A stretch of 64,000 nucleotides of DNA from Desulfomonile sp963700305 (GTDB taxonomy: Bacteria > Desulfobacterota > Desulfomonilia > Desulfomonilales > Desulfomonilaceae), in NCBI GenBank assembly GCA_963700305.1, contig CAVOXB010000017.1, positions 124,001 through 188,000 on the forward strand, given 5' to 3'. Both the position numbers and the translations under genes were made by a program. The notes beneath the pieces are model-generated. The model worked only from the letters and a program-made list of their open reading frames with translations, did not search any database and was not told the DNA's origin. Shown here in pieces: positions 25,452 to 34,128 of this stretch; position 1 is the first letter of the stretch, and each line of letters begins with the position of its first letter.

Positions 25452-27704
25452 TTAATCCGCTTTTGCCTGTGTTGAGTCCGGATTCGCAAACACCAGTTGT
25501 TGATTGGCAGGAATATCAATGAAGAACGTCGTCCCTTTGCCTGATTCTGATTCGACCCTGATTGTCCCGTGGTGCTCTTCCACTATTTTTCTCGTCAATA
25601 CCAGCCCCAATCCGGTGCCTCTCGATCCCTTTGTAGAATAGAATTTGCTGAAGATATGGGTCTTCACCTCTTTTGGCATACCTCGACCGTCGTCCGAAAC
25701 CTGAATGAGCAGCCTGCCGCTCTTGTATTGAGCTGAAACCGTAATATGATGTTCCGTGCCATTTTCTTGTGGCTCACAAGCCTCTATGGCGTTGGCTATC
25801 AAGTTGGCTATGGCACTGTGCAAACCCGCCGGGTCAAGCAAACAAGTGCCCAGTTGATCAGGGAAATTTCGGATTATGCTGATCCGGTTCTGACGGGCCT
25901 TTTCTTCGAATAAGTTGCAAACCTCTGAAATGACTACTGCGGGATCGCAAGGTTTATAGTCAGGTTCTCTCTCTTTGGAGGCGTACAAGATGCTCTTGAC
26001 CAGGTCCGAAATTTTCTCCACATTTCCCTTTACCATGTCCCAGCCGGCATGAATTCTATCTTCGCTGTGGCGCTGCAGGCCTGAATCAAGGACGTAAATA
26101 CCTCCATGCAATCCGGACAAAATGTTCTTAATGGAATGAGACATTCCCGCTATTGTCTCGCCCAGTATCACTAGCTCGCTCTGAAGGCGTTTGATTTCGG
26201 TAACGTTCGTGCACATTTCCAACACGGCTATGATTTCGCCGTTCTCGTCCCTGAGCGGAGATGTATGCACCAGAATATTTGTTTCTTGCCCGTTTTGGCG
26301 CCATATTTCTTCCGACCTGTGGATTTCACCATCATCGAATGTCTTTGCCACAGGGCATATTTCGCACTTTGAGCCAAAGCCTTTGTACGCAGCGTAGCAT
26401 TTTCTGCCCTCACCCTGTCCAAAGTCCTGCTCAAATTGTCTGTTGGTACGAATAACATTGAAATCACGGTCAACCACCGCAAGATAGCAGGGGACGCTGT
26501 CGAATAATTCTTTAAATTCTTTTTCGGTCTTGGCCAGAATTATCTGAAACCGTTTCAATTTAGTTACATCAACTGACATTTCCAGAACTTCCGAAACCTT
26601 TCCGTTGTCATCGAAAATAGGTGAAGTCTTAACCATCACGTATGCTTTCTTGCCGCCGACTTGCCATATTTCTTCCGATTGATGGAACATTCCATCCGAA
26701 AAAGTCTTCGCAACCGGGCAATCTGAGCACTTGGAAGAGAGCCCCTTATAACCGCTATAGCAGTGCTGCCCAACTAAATTGCCGAATTCTTCCGTGAACG
26801 AGCGGTTTGCCCTCGCAATACGGAAATCCGGGTTTATAATGGTCAAATAGCATGGCACCTCTTCGAACAAAGACCTGTACATCTTGCGACTGGCTTCCAG
26901 TTCCGCTGTACGCCGGTTGATCTGTCTGCTCATATTATCGAAAGACTCCATCAGATCGGCCATTTCGTCCGAACCATGATTATGATGCGAAGGATGGTAC
27001 TCCCCGCGAGCCAGTTTCGCCGCGTTCTCCTGGAGCTTTCGTATGTGAGGTATAACCAATAACGCCACCGCAAGACCGCTTACCGTAGTGATGGCCAAGA
27101 AAAGGGCGATCCCGAAAAAAATCGTCTTTTGGCTGTTGGCTTGTTTCTCGTCCTTTACAGCCTCGAGCCCCAACTTGACGCTTAATGCCCCGAGAATCTT
27201 GTGAGAGTCGGGGTGAGCGTGACACTCTGCAGTGGAGCAACTTTTTTCATTTAGAATGGGATTGACCACGTGAATGGAGCTGCCGTCCGCCGAAAATTTG
27301 TGCCTGATATTGGGGTCAGTCCCGACGTTTCTCAACAAAGAATTGTCCGAAGCTCCATAAGAATCCCGGTCAAATGTGTTTTTGCTTGCGTAGCGCAAAA
27401 TGGCTTTTGCGTCATAGATGTTTATCTCTTTGAAGCCCTCCTGATGACTTAACGTTTCCAAGATCTTTTTGATTCCTTCACGATCATTCGTCATCATGCC
27501 GTTCCAGATAGCCGCCTTGACGACTTCCGAATCTTTGAGAGCTTCCTGGACTATTCGTCTCGTCGAAGTTTCCTCTTGTGTCTTTATGAAATAATAGGCC
27601 GCTACAAGTAGGGCAATGATCATGATCAGCCCGGCGTAAAAGCTCAACTTGAAGCTCAGGCTGCGCGTGAATTTGTTGATACTGAGGAATAGCTTCTCGA
27701 ACAT
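25452..27704 (-). CDS. Membrane sensor histidine kinase with haem-like periplasmic motif and two Cys-rich PAS domains
   Basis: Order: a membrane span at about 14-38; a periplasmic sensor domain to about 190 containing CSTAECHAH near residue 153, a CX4CH motif that could bind haem c; a second span at about 193-217; HAMP; PAS 1 with HCYSGYKGLSSKCSDCP; PAS 2 with KCYAAYKGFGSKCEICP; the phosphoacceptor region AGMSHSIKNIL near 526; and an ATPase domain with NLIANAIEA, DDGRGMP and GTGLGL. The start at 27704 (MFEKLFLSINKF) is chosen because upstream residues lack sense. The paired cysteine sets suggest metal or redox sensing. No response regulator is adjacent. A link to the nitrate operon about 2.5 kb away is only suggested by position. 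Confidence 0.87.
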   Translation of the reverse strand: MFEKLFLSINKFTRSLSFKLSFYAGLIMIIALLVAAYYFIKTQEETSTRRIVQEALKDSEVVKAAIWNGMMTNDREGIKKILETLSHQEGFKEINIYDAKAILRYASKNTFDRDSYGASDNSLLRNVGTDPNIRHKFSADGSSIHVVNPILNEKSCSTAECHAHPDSHKILGALSVKLGLEAVKDEKQANSQKTIFFGIALFLAITTVSGLAVALLVIPHIRKLQENAAKLARGEYHPSHHNHGSDEMADLMESFDNMSRQINRRTAELEASRKMYRSLFEEVPCYLTIINPDFRIARANRSFTEEFGNLVGQHCYSGYKGLSSKCSDCPVAKTFSDGMFHQSEEIWQVGGKKAYVMVKTSPIFDDNGKVSEVLEMSVDVTKLKRFQIILAKTEKEFKELFDSVPCYLAVVDRDFNVIRTNRQFEQDFGQGEGRKCYAAYKGFGSKCEICPVAKTFDDGEIHRSEEIWRQNGQETNILVHTSPLRDENGEIIAVLEMCTNVTEIKRLQSELVILGETIAGMSHSIKNILSGLHGGIYVLDSGLQRHSEDRIHAGWDMVKGNVEKISDLVKSILYASKEREPDYKPCDPAVVISEVCNLFEEKARQNRISIIRNFPDQLGTCLLDPAGLHSAIANLIANAIEACEPQENGTEHHITVSAQYKSGRLLIQVSDDGRGMPKEVKTHIFSKFYSTKGSRGTGLGLVLTRKIVEEHHGTIRVESESGKGTTFFIDIPANQQLVFANPDSTQAKAD

Positions 27705-28170
27705 TTTTACTTGAGCCCTTTTGCGGAGCTGAACTTGCGAAAATTGGTGAAAGCTTCCTGCAACTGTGAATTCAAGATTTTCCCCTCTGTTCTTCAGGAG
27801 CAATCGAAGGCGATCGCCGGCCAGACGTCTTTGTGCACTAACCTCGTACGTATTTCGGTGCGCTTCATCGGCCAGACGAAACGGGTTAGCCGCGTCTGAC
27901 CAGGCATTTCCCTACGTAGGAATGATACAATTGTGTCGGTCCGATGTCCAGGGCTAAGGCTTTGCGCAAATCGGAAATTTTGACGGCGATGCTTTTCTTT
28001 GGGTAACCGGCAGGACGCTGCTGGTCTTGTTCTATGTTTTCGTAGAGATCTTTCCGGCTCTCTTCCTGGATAACCGTACGGATACTCGCGACTCAAATTT
28101 CCTCTTGACTTATTCATTTATTTGCATCATTGTTCCAACGATCGATGGAAAACTAAGATGGAAAACTCCG
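27705..28170. other. Divergent intergenic region, sensor kinase (-) / TetR (+)
   Basis: 466 bases. Both strands carry short open frames that overlap each other and resemble nothing. I see no convincing TetR operator palindrome or consensus promoter. The region is expected to hold both promoters. Confidence 0.4.
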
Positions 28171-28860
28171 ATGGCAACTCCTCTTGAAAAAGCACGTAAA
28201 GATCCTGACTCCATGAAGGCCAGGATACTTCATAAGGCACGACTCATCTTCGGTCAATACGGTTTTCACGGTGCTACGACCAGAATGATCGCGGAAGAGG
28301 TCGGAATCGACATCTCAACTCTCTATTATCACTGGGGTGAGAAGAGCGACCTGTACGAAGCAGTGATCTTGGATATTAACGAGGATCTAAAGATCAAGCT
28401 CCTGGAAGTTGAAAACGTCATTCACAAGTTGCCCATCGAAAAAAAAGTTGCCCTATCCCTTGATCTCATGACCGACTATCTTTTTGAACACGCCGAAGTC
28501 TCCAACCTCATATTATTCCGATATTTTGCTAAAACTCGCGACGAATCGGTGCTTGATTTTCACGTGCCCGAAGTAGTGACGGACATTGCGCGTTCACTGG
28601 GGCTCGCAAAGGATAGAAAGAACATCAGCAATGAAGTCCGCATGCAAGTTTACGCTCTGATGAATGCTATTCACAACTTCGTTTCGGGTGAGAATTTCTT
28701 CAGGTCCATGCTCAAAATGCCCAGAGAAGAATACATGGCTTTGGCCAAGGAAACGATCAAGTTCGTTCTTTTGCCGGCGTTCGCAGGCCCCAGACCTGGC
28801 AATGAGCGAATTGATGAGCAAAACGCCTCTAAAAAAGTCCAAAAGAATTCAAAATCGTGA
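28171..28860 (+). CDS. TetR-family transcriptional regulator
   Basis: 229 residues. The N-terminal HTH (ILHKARLIFGQYGFHGATTR, then MIAEEVGIDISTLYYHWGEKSDLYEAV) is typical TetR. The C-terminal ligand domain (HFVSGENFF-like stretch, KLPIEKKVALSLDLMTDYLF) is not assignable to a known effector. The ATG at 28171 is preferred over upstream starts that lack similarity. It lies 350 bases upstream of a fatty-acid-type degradation cluster in the same direction. TetR proteins such as FadR of Bacillus and PsrA repress beta-oxidation until acyl-CoA binds, so a similar role is the best guess. Confidence 0.85.
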   Translation: MATPLEKARKDPDSMKARILHKARLIFGQYGFHGATTRMIAEEVGIDISTLYYHWGEKSDLYEAVILDINEDLKIKLLEVENVIHKLPIEKKVALSLDLMTDYLFEHAEVSNLILFRYFAKTRDESVLDFHVPEVVTDIARSLGLAKDRKNISNEVRMQVYALMNAIHNFVSGENFFRSMLKMPREEYMALAKETIKFVLLPAFAGPRPGNERIDEQNASKKVQKNSKS

Positions 28861-29211
28861 AAGATGATCGAGTGTCAATTTCATTTGACTGCGATATGTT
28901 CAAAACATAAGCACGCTTATTGACGGAACTGCTCGTCTGAAGGCGAACTTGAATGAGACGCGACGTTAAAGCATTTCTTTCTGAACCATTCCGAATCAAA
29001 TTCCGGAGGGGGGACACTTCATTAAGCCTTTGAGCTTAAATGACCACTTCTGCCATTCCTTGGCAAGCGGGAATTATGATGCTCTAAGCCACTCGCAACT
29101 CAACGAGCTCTGACGACGAGTATTAGGAACTGAAGTTCTATGCACGTTGACCTTTTCTAAAGGGATTTGAAGCATTCTTCCTCAAACACCAACCCAAAAC
29201 GGAGGATCTCC
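28861..29211. other. Leader region of the beta-oxidation cluster
   Basis: 351 bases without a gene. TTGACC at 29147 could be a -35, but a good -10 is not seen. GGAGG at 29201 is the ribosome-binding site of the next gene. No clear operator palindrome was found by eye. Confidence 0.4.
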
Positions 29212-31371
29212 ATGGCCCTTGACCTTGATAGCATCGGTAAGAAGATCGGTCCTATCACGCGTGAATACGACTGGAAGGACGTAGTGCTTTACGCGCTGGG
29301 AGTAGGCGCGGGATTTGACGATCTTGAATACTGTTACGAAAACAAACTGAAAGCAATCCCCAGCTTTTCCATTGGCGCTGTGTTCGAGTTTCTGGCCGAA
29401 GTGGGCCTCAGATCGGGAGCGAACCTGGCCGGAATTCTTCATGGGGAGCAGGACATTATCTTTCACAATCCGATACCCGTGAAAGGCAAGCTTGTCACAG
29501 AGGGTGCGATCACAGGGATTTATGACAAGGGAGCCGAAAAAGGTGCTCTTGTGGTGGCAGAGGCGGACACGTACCATTCCGACGGGCAGAAGCTCTTTAC
29601 CAACATATTCACCCTATTCTGCCGTCGCGACGGTGGATTCGGCGGGCAGGACGCGGCCGCAGATTCTGTGGAATTCCCCCAGCGGCCCCCTGACTTTGAA
29701 CAAGAAGACCTGCCTTCTTCGCATCAACCGCTGCTATACCGGTTGTCCGGAGACATCTTTGCGCTCCACGTAGATCCGGAGTTCGCACAGGCCAGCGGAT
29801 TCGAGAAGCCCATCATGCACGGCTTGTGCACGCATGGGTACGCATGTCGCGCGGTAGTCAAGCATCTTTTCCCAGGCGAACCGGAACGCATCAAGCGGTT
29901 CAGAAACAGGTTTTCCCGCACTATTTACCCTGGAGTCCCGATAAAAACTCAGATTTGGAAGCTAGAGCCGGGCTTGGCTGTTTTCCGAACCACAAACGGG
30001 CAAACCGGTGAAGTCGTCATAGATCGGGGCATAGTGGAGTGGTTAACAGCAGAGGAAGCAGAAAAACGAGCCCAACGCCAAGGCATTCGTTTTGACGACC
30101 GAGTGGCCGTGATCACCGGAGCCGGCCAAGGTCTGGGCCGACTATACGCCCTGGAACTCGGGCGCCGCGGGGCCAAGGTAGTGGTAAACGACCTTGGGGG
30201 CGCGAGGGACGGCTCTGGAGGCGGATCAGCCGGACCAGCGGACAAGGTGGTGGATGAGATTAAAGCGCTCGGCGGAGAGGCTGTAGCGAGCTATGATTCC
30301 GTTTCTACACCCGAGGGTGGAGCGGCAATTGTTAGCAAAGCAATAGAAGCATTTGGCCAAGTGGACATAGTGATAAACAATGCTGGCATCCTTAGGGACA
30401 AGTCACTCGCCAAGATGGAGCCATCAGAGTGGGATGCGGTGCTGGCAGTTCATCTTGATGGGGCTTACAACGTCACCAAACCGGCTTTCATCAAGATGCG
30501 AGAAAATGGATACGGCCGAATCATAGTCACAACTTCTGCTGCGGGCCTTCACGGAAATTTCGGTCAGGCCAACTATTCCGCTGCCAAAATGGGGCTGCTG
30601 GGCTTCATGAACACCCTCAAATTGGAGGGTGAAAAACACAATATCAAGATCAACGCTATCGCGCCCATAGCTACAACCAGGCTCTCGGAGGACGTGCTTC
30701 CGCCGGACCTTGCGGAAAAGCTCAAGCCCGAGTTCGTGACGCCGCTCGTCACTTTTCTATGTTCCGAACAGTGCCCTGTCACGGGAGCGGTATACAATGC
30801 AGGGATGGGCTATTACAGCCGTTCGGCGATAGTTACAGGGCCTGGAACAGTATTGAGCGACGGCAAGAGCATACCTACGCCCGAAGAAATTGCCGCAAAC
30901 ATCAAGACCATCGCCTCTCTCGAGGACGCAGCGGAATGTTACAGCACTGCGGCTGCTCTTGGAGACATGCTGAACGCATTTGAGAAGCCGAAAGTAGAGA
31001 CCGGCGTCCCTGCCGGTCAAGGCAGCGCTCCTGCCGACCAGTCAGTTAGCGGTATGACTGCATCGGCCGTGTTTGATCGCATCGGACAAGCATTTCAGCC
31101 AGACAAAGCCGCGGGAGTAGACGTAGTCTTCCTGTACAAAATATCCGGTCCAGGAGGCGGCGATTGGTCAGTTAGAGTGAAGGACGGCACTTGCGCAGTC
31201 GAAAAGGGAATCCATCCCTCGCCTACTACCACGATTATCATGTCCGAAGAGGATTTTCTCAGCCTCATCACTAAGAAGCTGAACGCGATGCAGGCTTACA
31301 CTTCCGGAAAACTGAAAATTCAGGGCGACCTCATGAAGTCTCAGTTAATCGAGAAACTGTTCAAGTTCTGA
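29212..31371 (+). CDS. Multifunctional beta-oxidation protein: MaoC-type hydratase, SDR dehydrogenase, SCP2
   Basis: 719 residues from the ATG at 29212, preceded by GGAGG. Residues 1-290 form a double hot-dog enoyl-CoA hydratase 2; YRLSGDIFALHVDPEFA keeps the catalytic Asp and His, but the usual NP is FA. Residues 291-600 are a short-chain dehydrogenase: TGAGQGLG cofactor site, NNAG, Ser in TTSAAG and YSAAK near 450. Residues 615-719 are an SCP2 lipid-carrier domain. Eukaryotic MFE-2 has the same three modules but in the order dehydrogenase-hydratase-SCP2. It would convert trans-2-enoyl-CoA through 3-hydroxyacyl-CoA to 3-oxoacyl-CoA. The linker at about 595-610 is encoded by a REP-like repeat. 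Confidence 0.92.
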   Translation: MALDLDSIGKKIGPITREYDWKDVVLYALGVGAGFDDLEYCYENKLKAIPSFSIGAVFEFLAEVGLRSGANLAGILHGEQDIIFHNPIPVKGKLVTEGAITGIYDKGAEKGALVVAEADTYHSDGQKLFTNIFTLFCRRDGGFGGQDAAADSVEFPQRPPDFEQEDLPSSHQPLLYRLSGDIFALHVDPEFAQASGFEKPIMHGLCTHGYACRAVVKHLFPGEPERIKRFRNRFSRTIYPGVPIKTQIWKLEPGLAVFRTTNGQTGEVVIDRGIVEWLTAEEAEKRAQRQGIRFDDRVAVITGAGQGLGRLYALELGRRGAKVVVNDLGGARDGSGGGSAGPADKVVDEIKALGGEAVASYDSVSTPEGGAAIVSKAIEAFGQVDIVINNAGILRDKSLAKMEPSEWDAVLAVHLDGAYNVTKPAFIKMRENGYGRIIVTTSAAGLHGNFGQANYSAAKMGLLGFMNTLKLEGEKHNIKINAIAPIATTRLSEDVLPPDLAEKLKPEFVTPLVTFLCSEQCPVTGAVYNAGMGYYSRSAIVTGPGTVLSDGKSIPTPEEIAANIKTIASLEDAAECYSTAAALGDMLNAFEKPKVETGVPAGQGSAPADQSVSGMTASAVFDRIGQAFQPDKAAGVDVVFLYKISGPGGGDWSVRVKDGTCAVEKGIHPSPTTTIIMSEEDFLSLITKKLNAMQAYTSGKLKIQGDLMKSQLIEKLFKF
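30999..31018. repeat. REP-like palindrome inside the coding sequence
   Basis: GACCGGCGTCCCTGCCGGTC, followed by a second half-unit (CTGCCGACC), has the same core as the intergenic repeats at 11639, 41913 and 45738. In frame it encodes TGVPAGQGSAPADQ in the linker between the dehydrogenase and SCP2 domains. The paralogous downstream gene lacks it, having a different linker (ETEAPAVGGG). Confidence 0.8.
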
Positions 31372-31391
31372 TCTATATAGGAGAGCCAAGC

Positions 31392-34118
31392 ATGATCGGA
31401 ATTGTTTCATACGGCGGCTATGTACCCAAGTTACGACTGAATCGCATGAGCATATACCAGAGCATGGGCTGGTTCGCTCCGGCAATCATAATGGTGGCAC
31501 AGGGCGAGCGATCCTTCTGTAACTGGGACGAAGACAGCTTGACCATGGCGGTGGCCGCATCCCAGGATTGCATACGCGGCATGGACAAATTAGCCGTGAA
31601 CGCGGTTTATCTCTGTTCCACTACGCTGCCTTTTGCGGATAGATCTAATGCGGGTGTTGTGAAAACAGCGCTCAATTTTAGAGACGACATCATTGCGCAG
31701 GATTTCACATCTTCGCTCAAATCTGGAACAACGGGTCTGATCACTGCCCTTTCAACAGTAGGCTCCGGCGGAATGGACCGCATCCTTGTGACTGCCACAG
31801 ACCGACGAGAAGCTAAGGCTGCTTATTTTTACGAAATGTGGTTCGGAGACGCCGCAGCGTCGCTGATGGTAGGCGATTCAGACGTGATCGCCGAATTCAA
31901 GGGCTCGTATGCGGTTTCTCATGACTTTGTGGACCATTTCAGAGGTGACAGGAACAAGTACGATTATATGTGGGAAGAAAGATGGGTCCGGGATGAAGGA
32001 TATTCCAAGATCATACCGGAAGCGGTCACAGGGCTGTTCAACAAGCTTTCCATCTCAATGGATCAGGTGGACAAGCTTGTTTTCCCTTGCTTTTTCAAGG
32101 CTGAACACAAAAAAATAGCTTCCTTACTGGGCGCGGGTCCGGAAAAGCTTGTGGACAATCTTCATGAAGTCTGCGGTGAGACCGGCACTGCACACCCGCT
32201 TGTTATGTTTACCCAAACCCTCGAGCAATCCAAGCCGGGAGACAGAATATTACTCGCCGGATTCGGTCAAGGCTGCGATGCCCTGTATTTCGAGGTCACT
32301 GAAAACATCCTGAATTTGCCAAAACGCACAGGGATAACGGGTTCTCTCGCAGACAAAAAGACTGTTGACAATTACCCCAAGTTCTTGAAATTCCGTGATC
32401 TTATTCAGACTGAAATGGGAATTCGGGCAGAAATACCCACCCAGACCGCCATGACCGTGCTGTGGAGAAAACGCAAAATGCTCCTGGGTATGGTCGGCGG
32501 AAAATGCACTGAATGCGGAACGCCTCAATTTCCCAAAATGGACATCTGCGTGAACCCGGAATGTCGCAAGATCGGTACGCAGGTGGATTATGAGTTCGCG
32601 GAAACTCCTGCAGTTGTGAAAAGCTTTACTGGCGATCTTCTTGCGGTGTCGTTGGATCCGCCGGCGATTTACGGAATGGTTCAGTTCGACGGCGGCGGCA
32701 GATTCATGGCTGATTTCACTGACTGCGAGCTTTCCGATGTCCGGGTCGGGCAGCCTGTGAAGCTTGCCTTCAGAAAACGCTACACTGACAAAGAAAAAGG
32801 ATTCTCAGGGTATTTCTGGAAAGCTGTGCCTCTGCCTGTCAAAGATGAGCCGAAGACGGCCGAAATCCGCTTTGACGGCAAAGTGGCAGTGGTAACCGGC
32901 GCTGGCGCGGGTCTGGGCAAGATCTATGCTCTGGAGCTAGCGAAACGAGGAGCAAAGGTCGTGGTGAATGACCTCGGCGGCGCGCGTGATGGCTCGGGCA
33001 GTGGATCGAGCACGCCAGCGGACAAGGTTGTCGAAGAGATCAAAGCCCTGGGCGGCGAAGCTGTTGCGAACCACGATTCAGTGGCAACCAGCGAAGGCGG
33101 AGAGGCCATAATCAATAAAGCCGTAGAGACATTTGGGCGCGTGGACATCCTCATAAATAATGCGGGTATCTTGCGTGACAAGACGCTCGCAAAGATGGAG
33201 TCCGCCGAATGGGAAGCTGTTATGAGGGTGCATTTGGATGGCGCATATAGCGTGACTCGACCTGCCTTTCTGAAAATGCGGGAAAACGGATACGGCCGCA
33301 TAATTGTGACCACTTCTGCCGCAGGCATTTACGGCAATTTCGGGCAAACTAATTATTCAGCTGCCAAAATGGCGCTCAACGGCTTTATGAACACCGTGAA
33401 GCTCGAAGGCGAGAAATACGGCATAAAGATCAACTCCGTGGCTCCAGTGGCTGCGACAAGACTCACAGAAGACGTGCTTCCACCTGACCTCTTTGAGCGA
33501 CTCAAGCCTGAATTCATCGCTCCCCTTGTCGTTTACTTGTGTTCCGAAGCTTGCACGGAGAACGGAATGATCTTCAACGCGGGAATGGGGTGCTACAACA
33601 GGGCCGCGGTCGCCACTGGACCAGGGACCGTTTTGGGTGATGGTCGGACTCCTCCAACCGCCGAGCAAATACAACAGAAATGGAACGCCATAAATAGTAT
33701 GGAAGGTGCTGTGGAGCATCACAATGCGACTGTGGCTCTTGGGGCCATGTTGGAAGCGTTCAATCCCAAAGAGACGGAAGCTCCGGCAGTGGGTGGTGGC
33801 CTTACCGTCAAGAGCGTATTCGAAGGGATGGAGGCAGCGTTCCAACCTGACAAAGCCTCAGGAGTGGACGTGGTGTTTCAATACAAGATCACGGGCTCTG
33901 GTGGTGGAGAATGGTTCGCAACAATAAGAGACGCCACATGCAAAGTGGAACAGGGATCTCATCCTAAACCTACTACCACGATCACAATTTCAGATGAGGA
34001 TTTCCTGGAACTTATCACTGGTAAACTAAACGCCATGAAAGCCTTCACTTCCGGAAAACTCAAAGTCGAGGGCGATATCATGAAATCCCAGCTTGTCGAG
34101 AAGCTGTTCAAGTTCTAG
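31392..34118 (+). CDS. Fusion protein: HMG-CoA-synthase-like / DUF35 / SDR dehydrogenase / SCP2
   Basis: 908 residues. Residues 1-340 have the thiolase fold of HMG-CoA synthase/KAS III, but the position of the catalytic Cys is Leu (SSLKSGTTG) and that of the His is Pro (LVFPCFFKAEH), so normal condensation chemistry is unlikely. Residues 360-480 are DUF35: a zinc ribbon (CTECG...CVNPEC) plus OB fold, a domain that pairs with thiolases. Residues 492-790 are a short-chain dehydrogenase (TGAGAGLG, YSAAK). Residues 805-908 are SCP2. The last 400 residues closely match those of the preceding gene, so the module was duplicated. It starts 20 bases after the preceding stop and ends 10 bases before a thiolase, its probable partner. 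Confidence 0.88.
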   Translation: MIGIVSYGGYVPKLRLNRMSIYQSMGWFAPAIIMVAQGERSFCNWDEDSLTMAVAASQDCIRGMDKLAVNAVYLCSTTLPFADRSNAGVVKTALNFRDDIIAQDFTSSLKSGTTGLITALSTVGSGGMDRILVTATDRREAKAAYFYEMWFGDAAASLMVGDSDVIAEFKGSYAVSHDFVDHFRGDRNKYDYMWEERWVRDEGYSKIIPEAVTGLFNKLSISMDQVDKLVFPCFFKAEHKKIASLLGAGPEKLVDNLHEVCGETGTAHPLVMFTQTLEQSKPGDRILLAGFGQGCDALYFEVTENILNLPKRTGITGSLADKKTVDNYPKFLKFRDLIQTEMGIRAEIPTQTAMTVLWRKRKMLLGMVGGKCTECGTPQFPKMDICVNPECRKIGTQVDYEFAETPAVVKSFTGDLLAVSLDPPAIYGMVQFDGGGRFMADFTDCELSDVRVGQPVKLAFRKRYTDKEKGFSGYFWKAVPLPVKDEPKTAEIRFDGKVAVVTGAGAGLGKIYALELAKRGAKVVVNDLGGARDGSGSGSSTPADKVVEEIKALGGEAVANHDSVATSEGGEAIINKAVETFGRVDILINNAGILRDKTLAKMESAEWEAVMRVHLDGAYSVTRPAFLKMRENGYGRIIVTTSAAGIYGNFGQTNYSAAKMALNGFMNTVKLEGEKYGIKINSVAPVAATRLTEDVLPPDLFERLKPEFIAPLVVYLCSEACTENGMIFNAGMGCYNRAAVATGPGTVLGDGRTPPTAEQIQQKWNAINSMEGAVEHHNATVALGAMLEAFNPKETEAPAVGGGLTVKSVFEGMEAAFQPDKASGVDVVFQYKITGSGGGEWFATIRDATCKVEQGSHPKPTTTITISDEDFLELITGKLNAMKAFTSGKLKVEGDIMKSQLVEKLFKF

Positions 34119-34128
34119 GGAGGTGACC

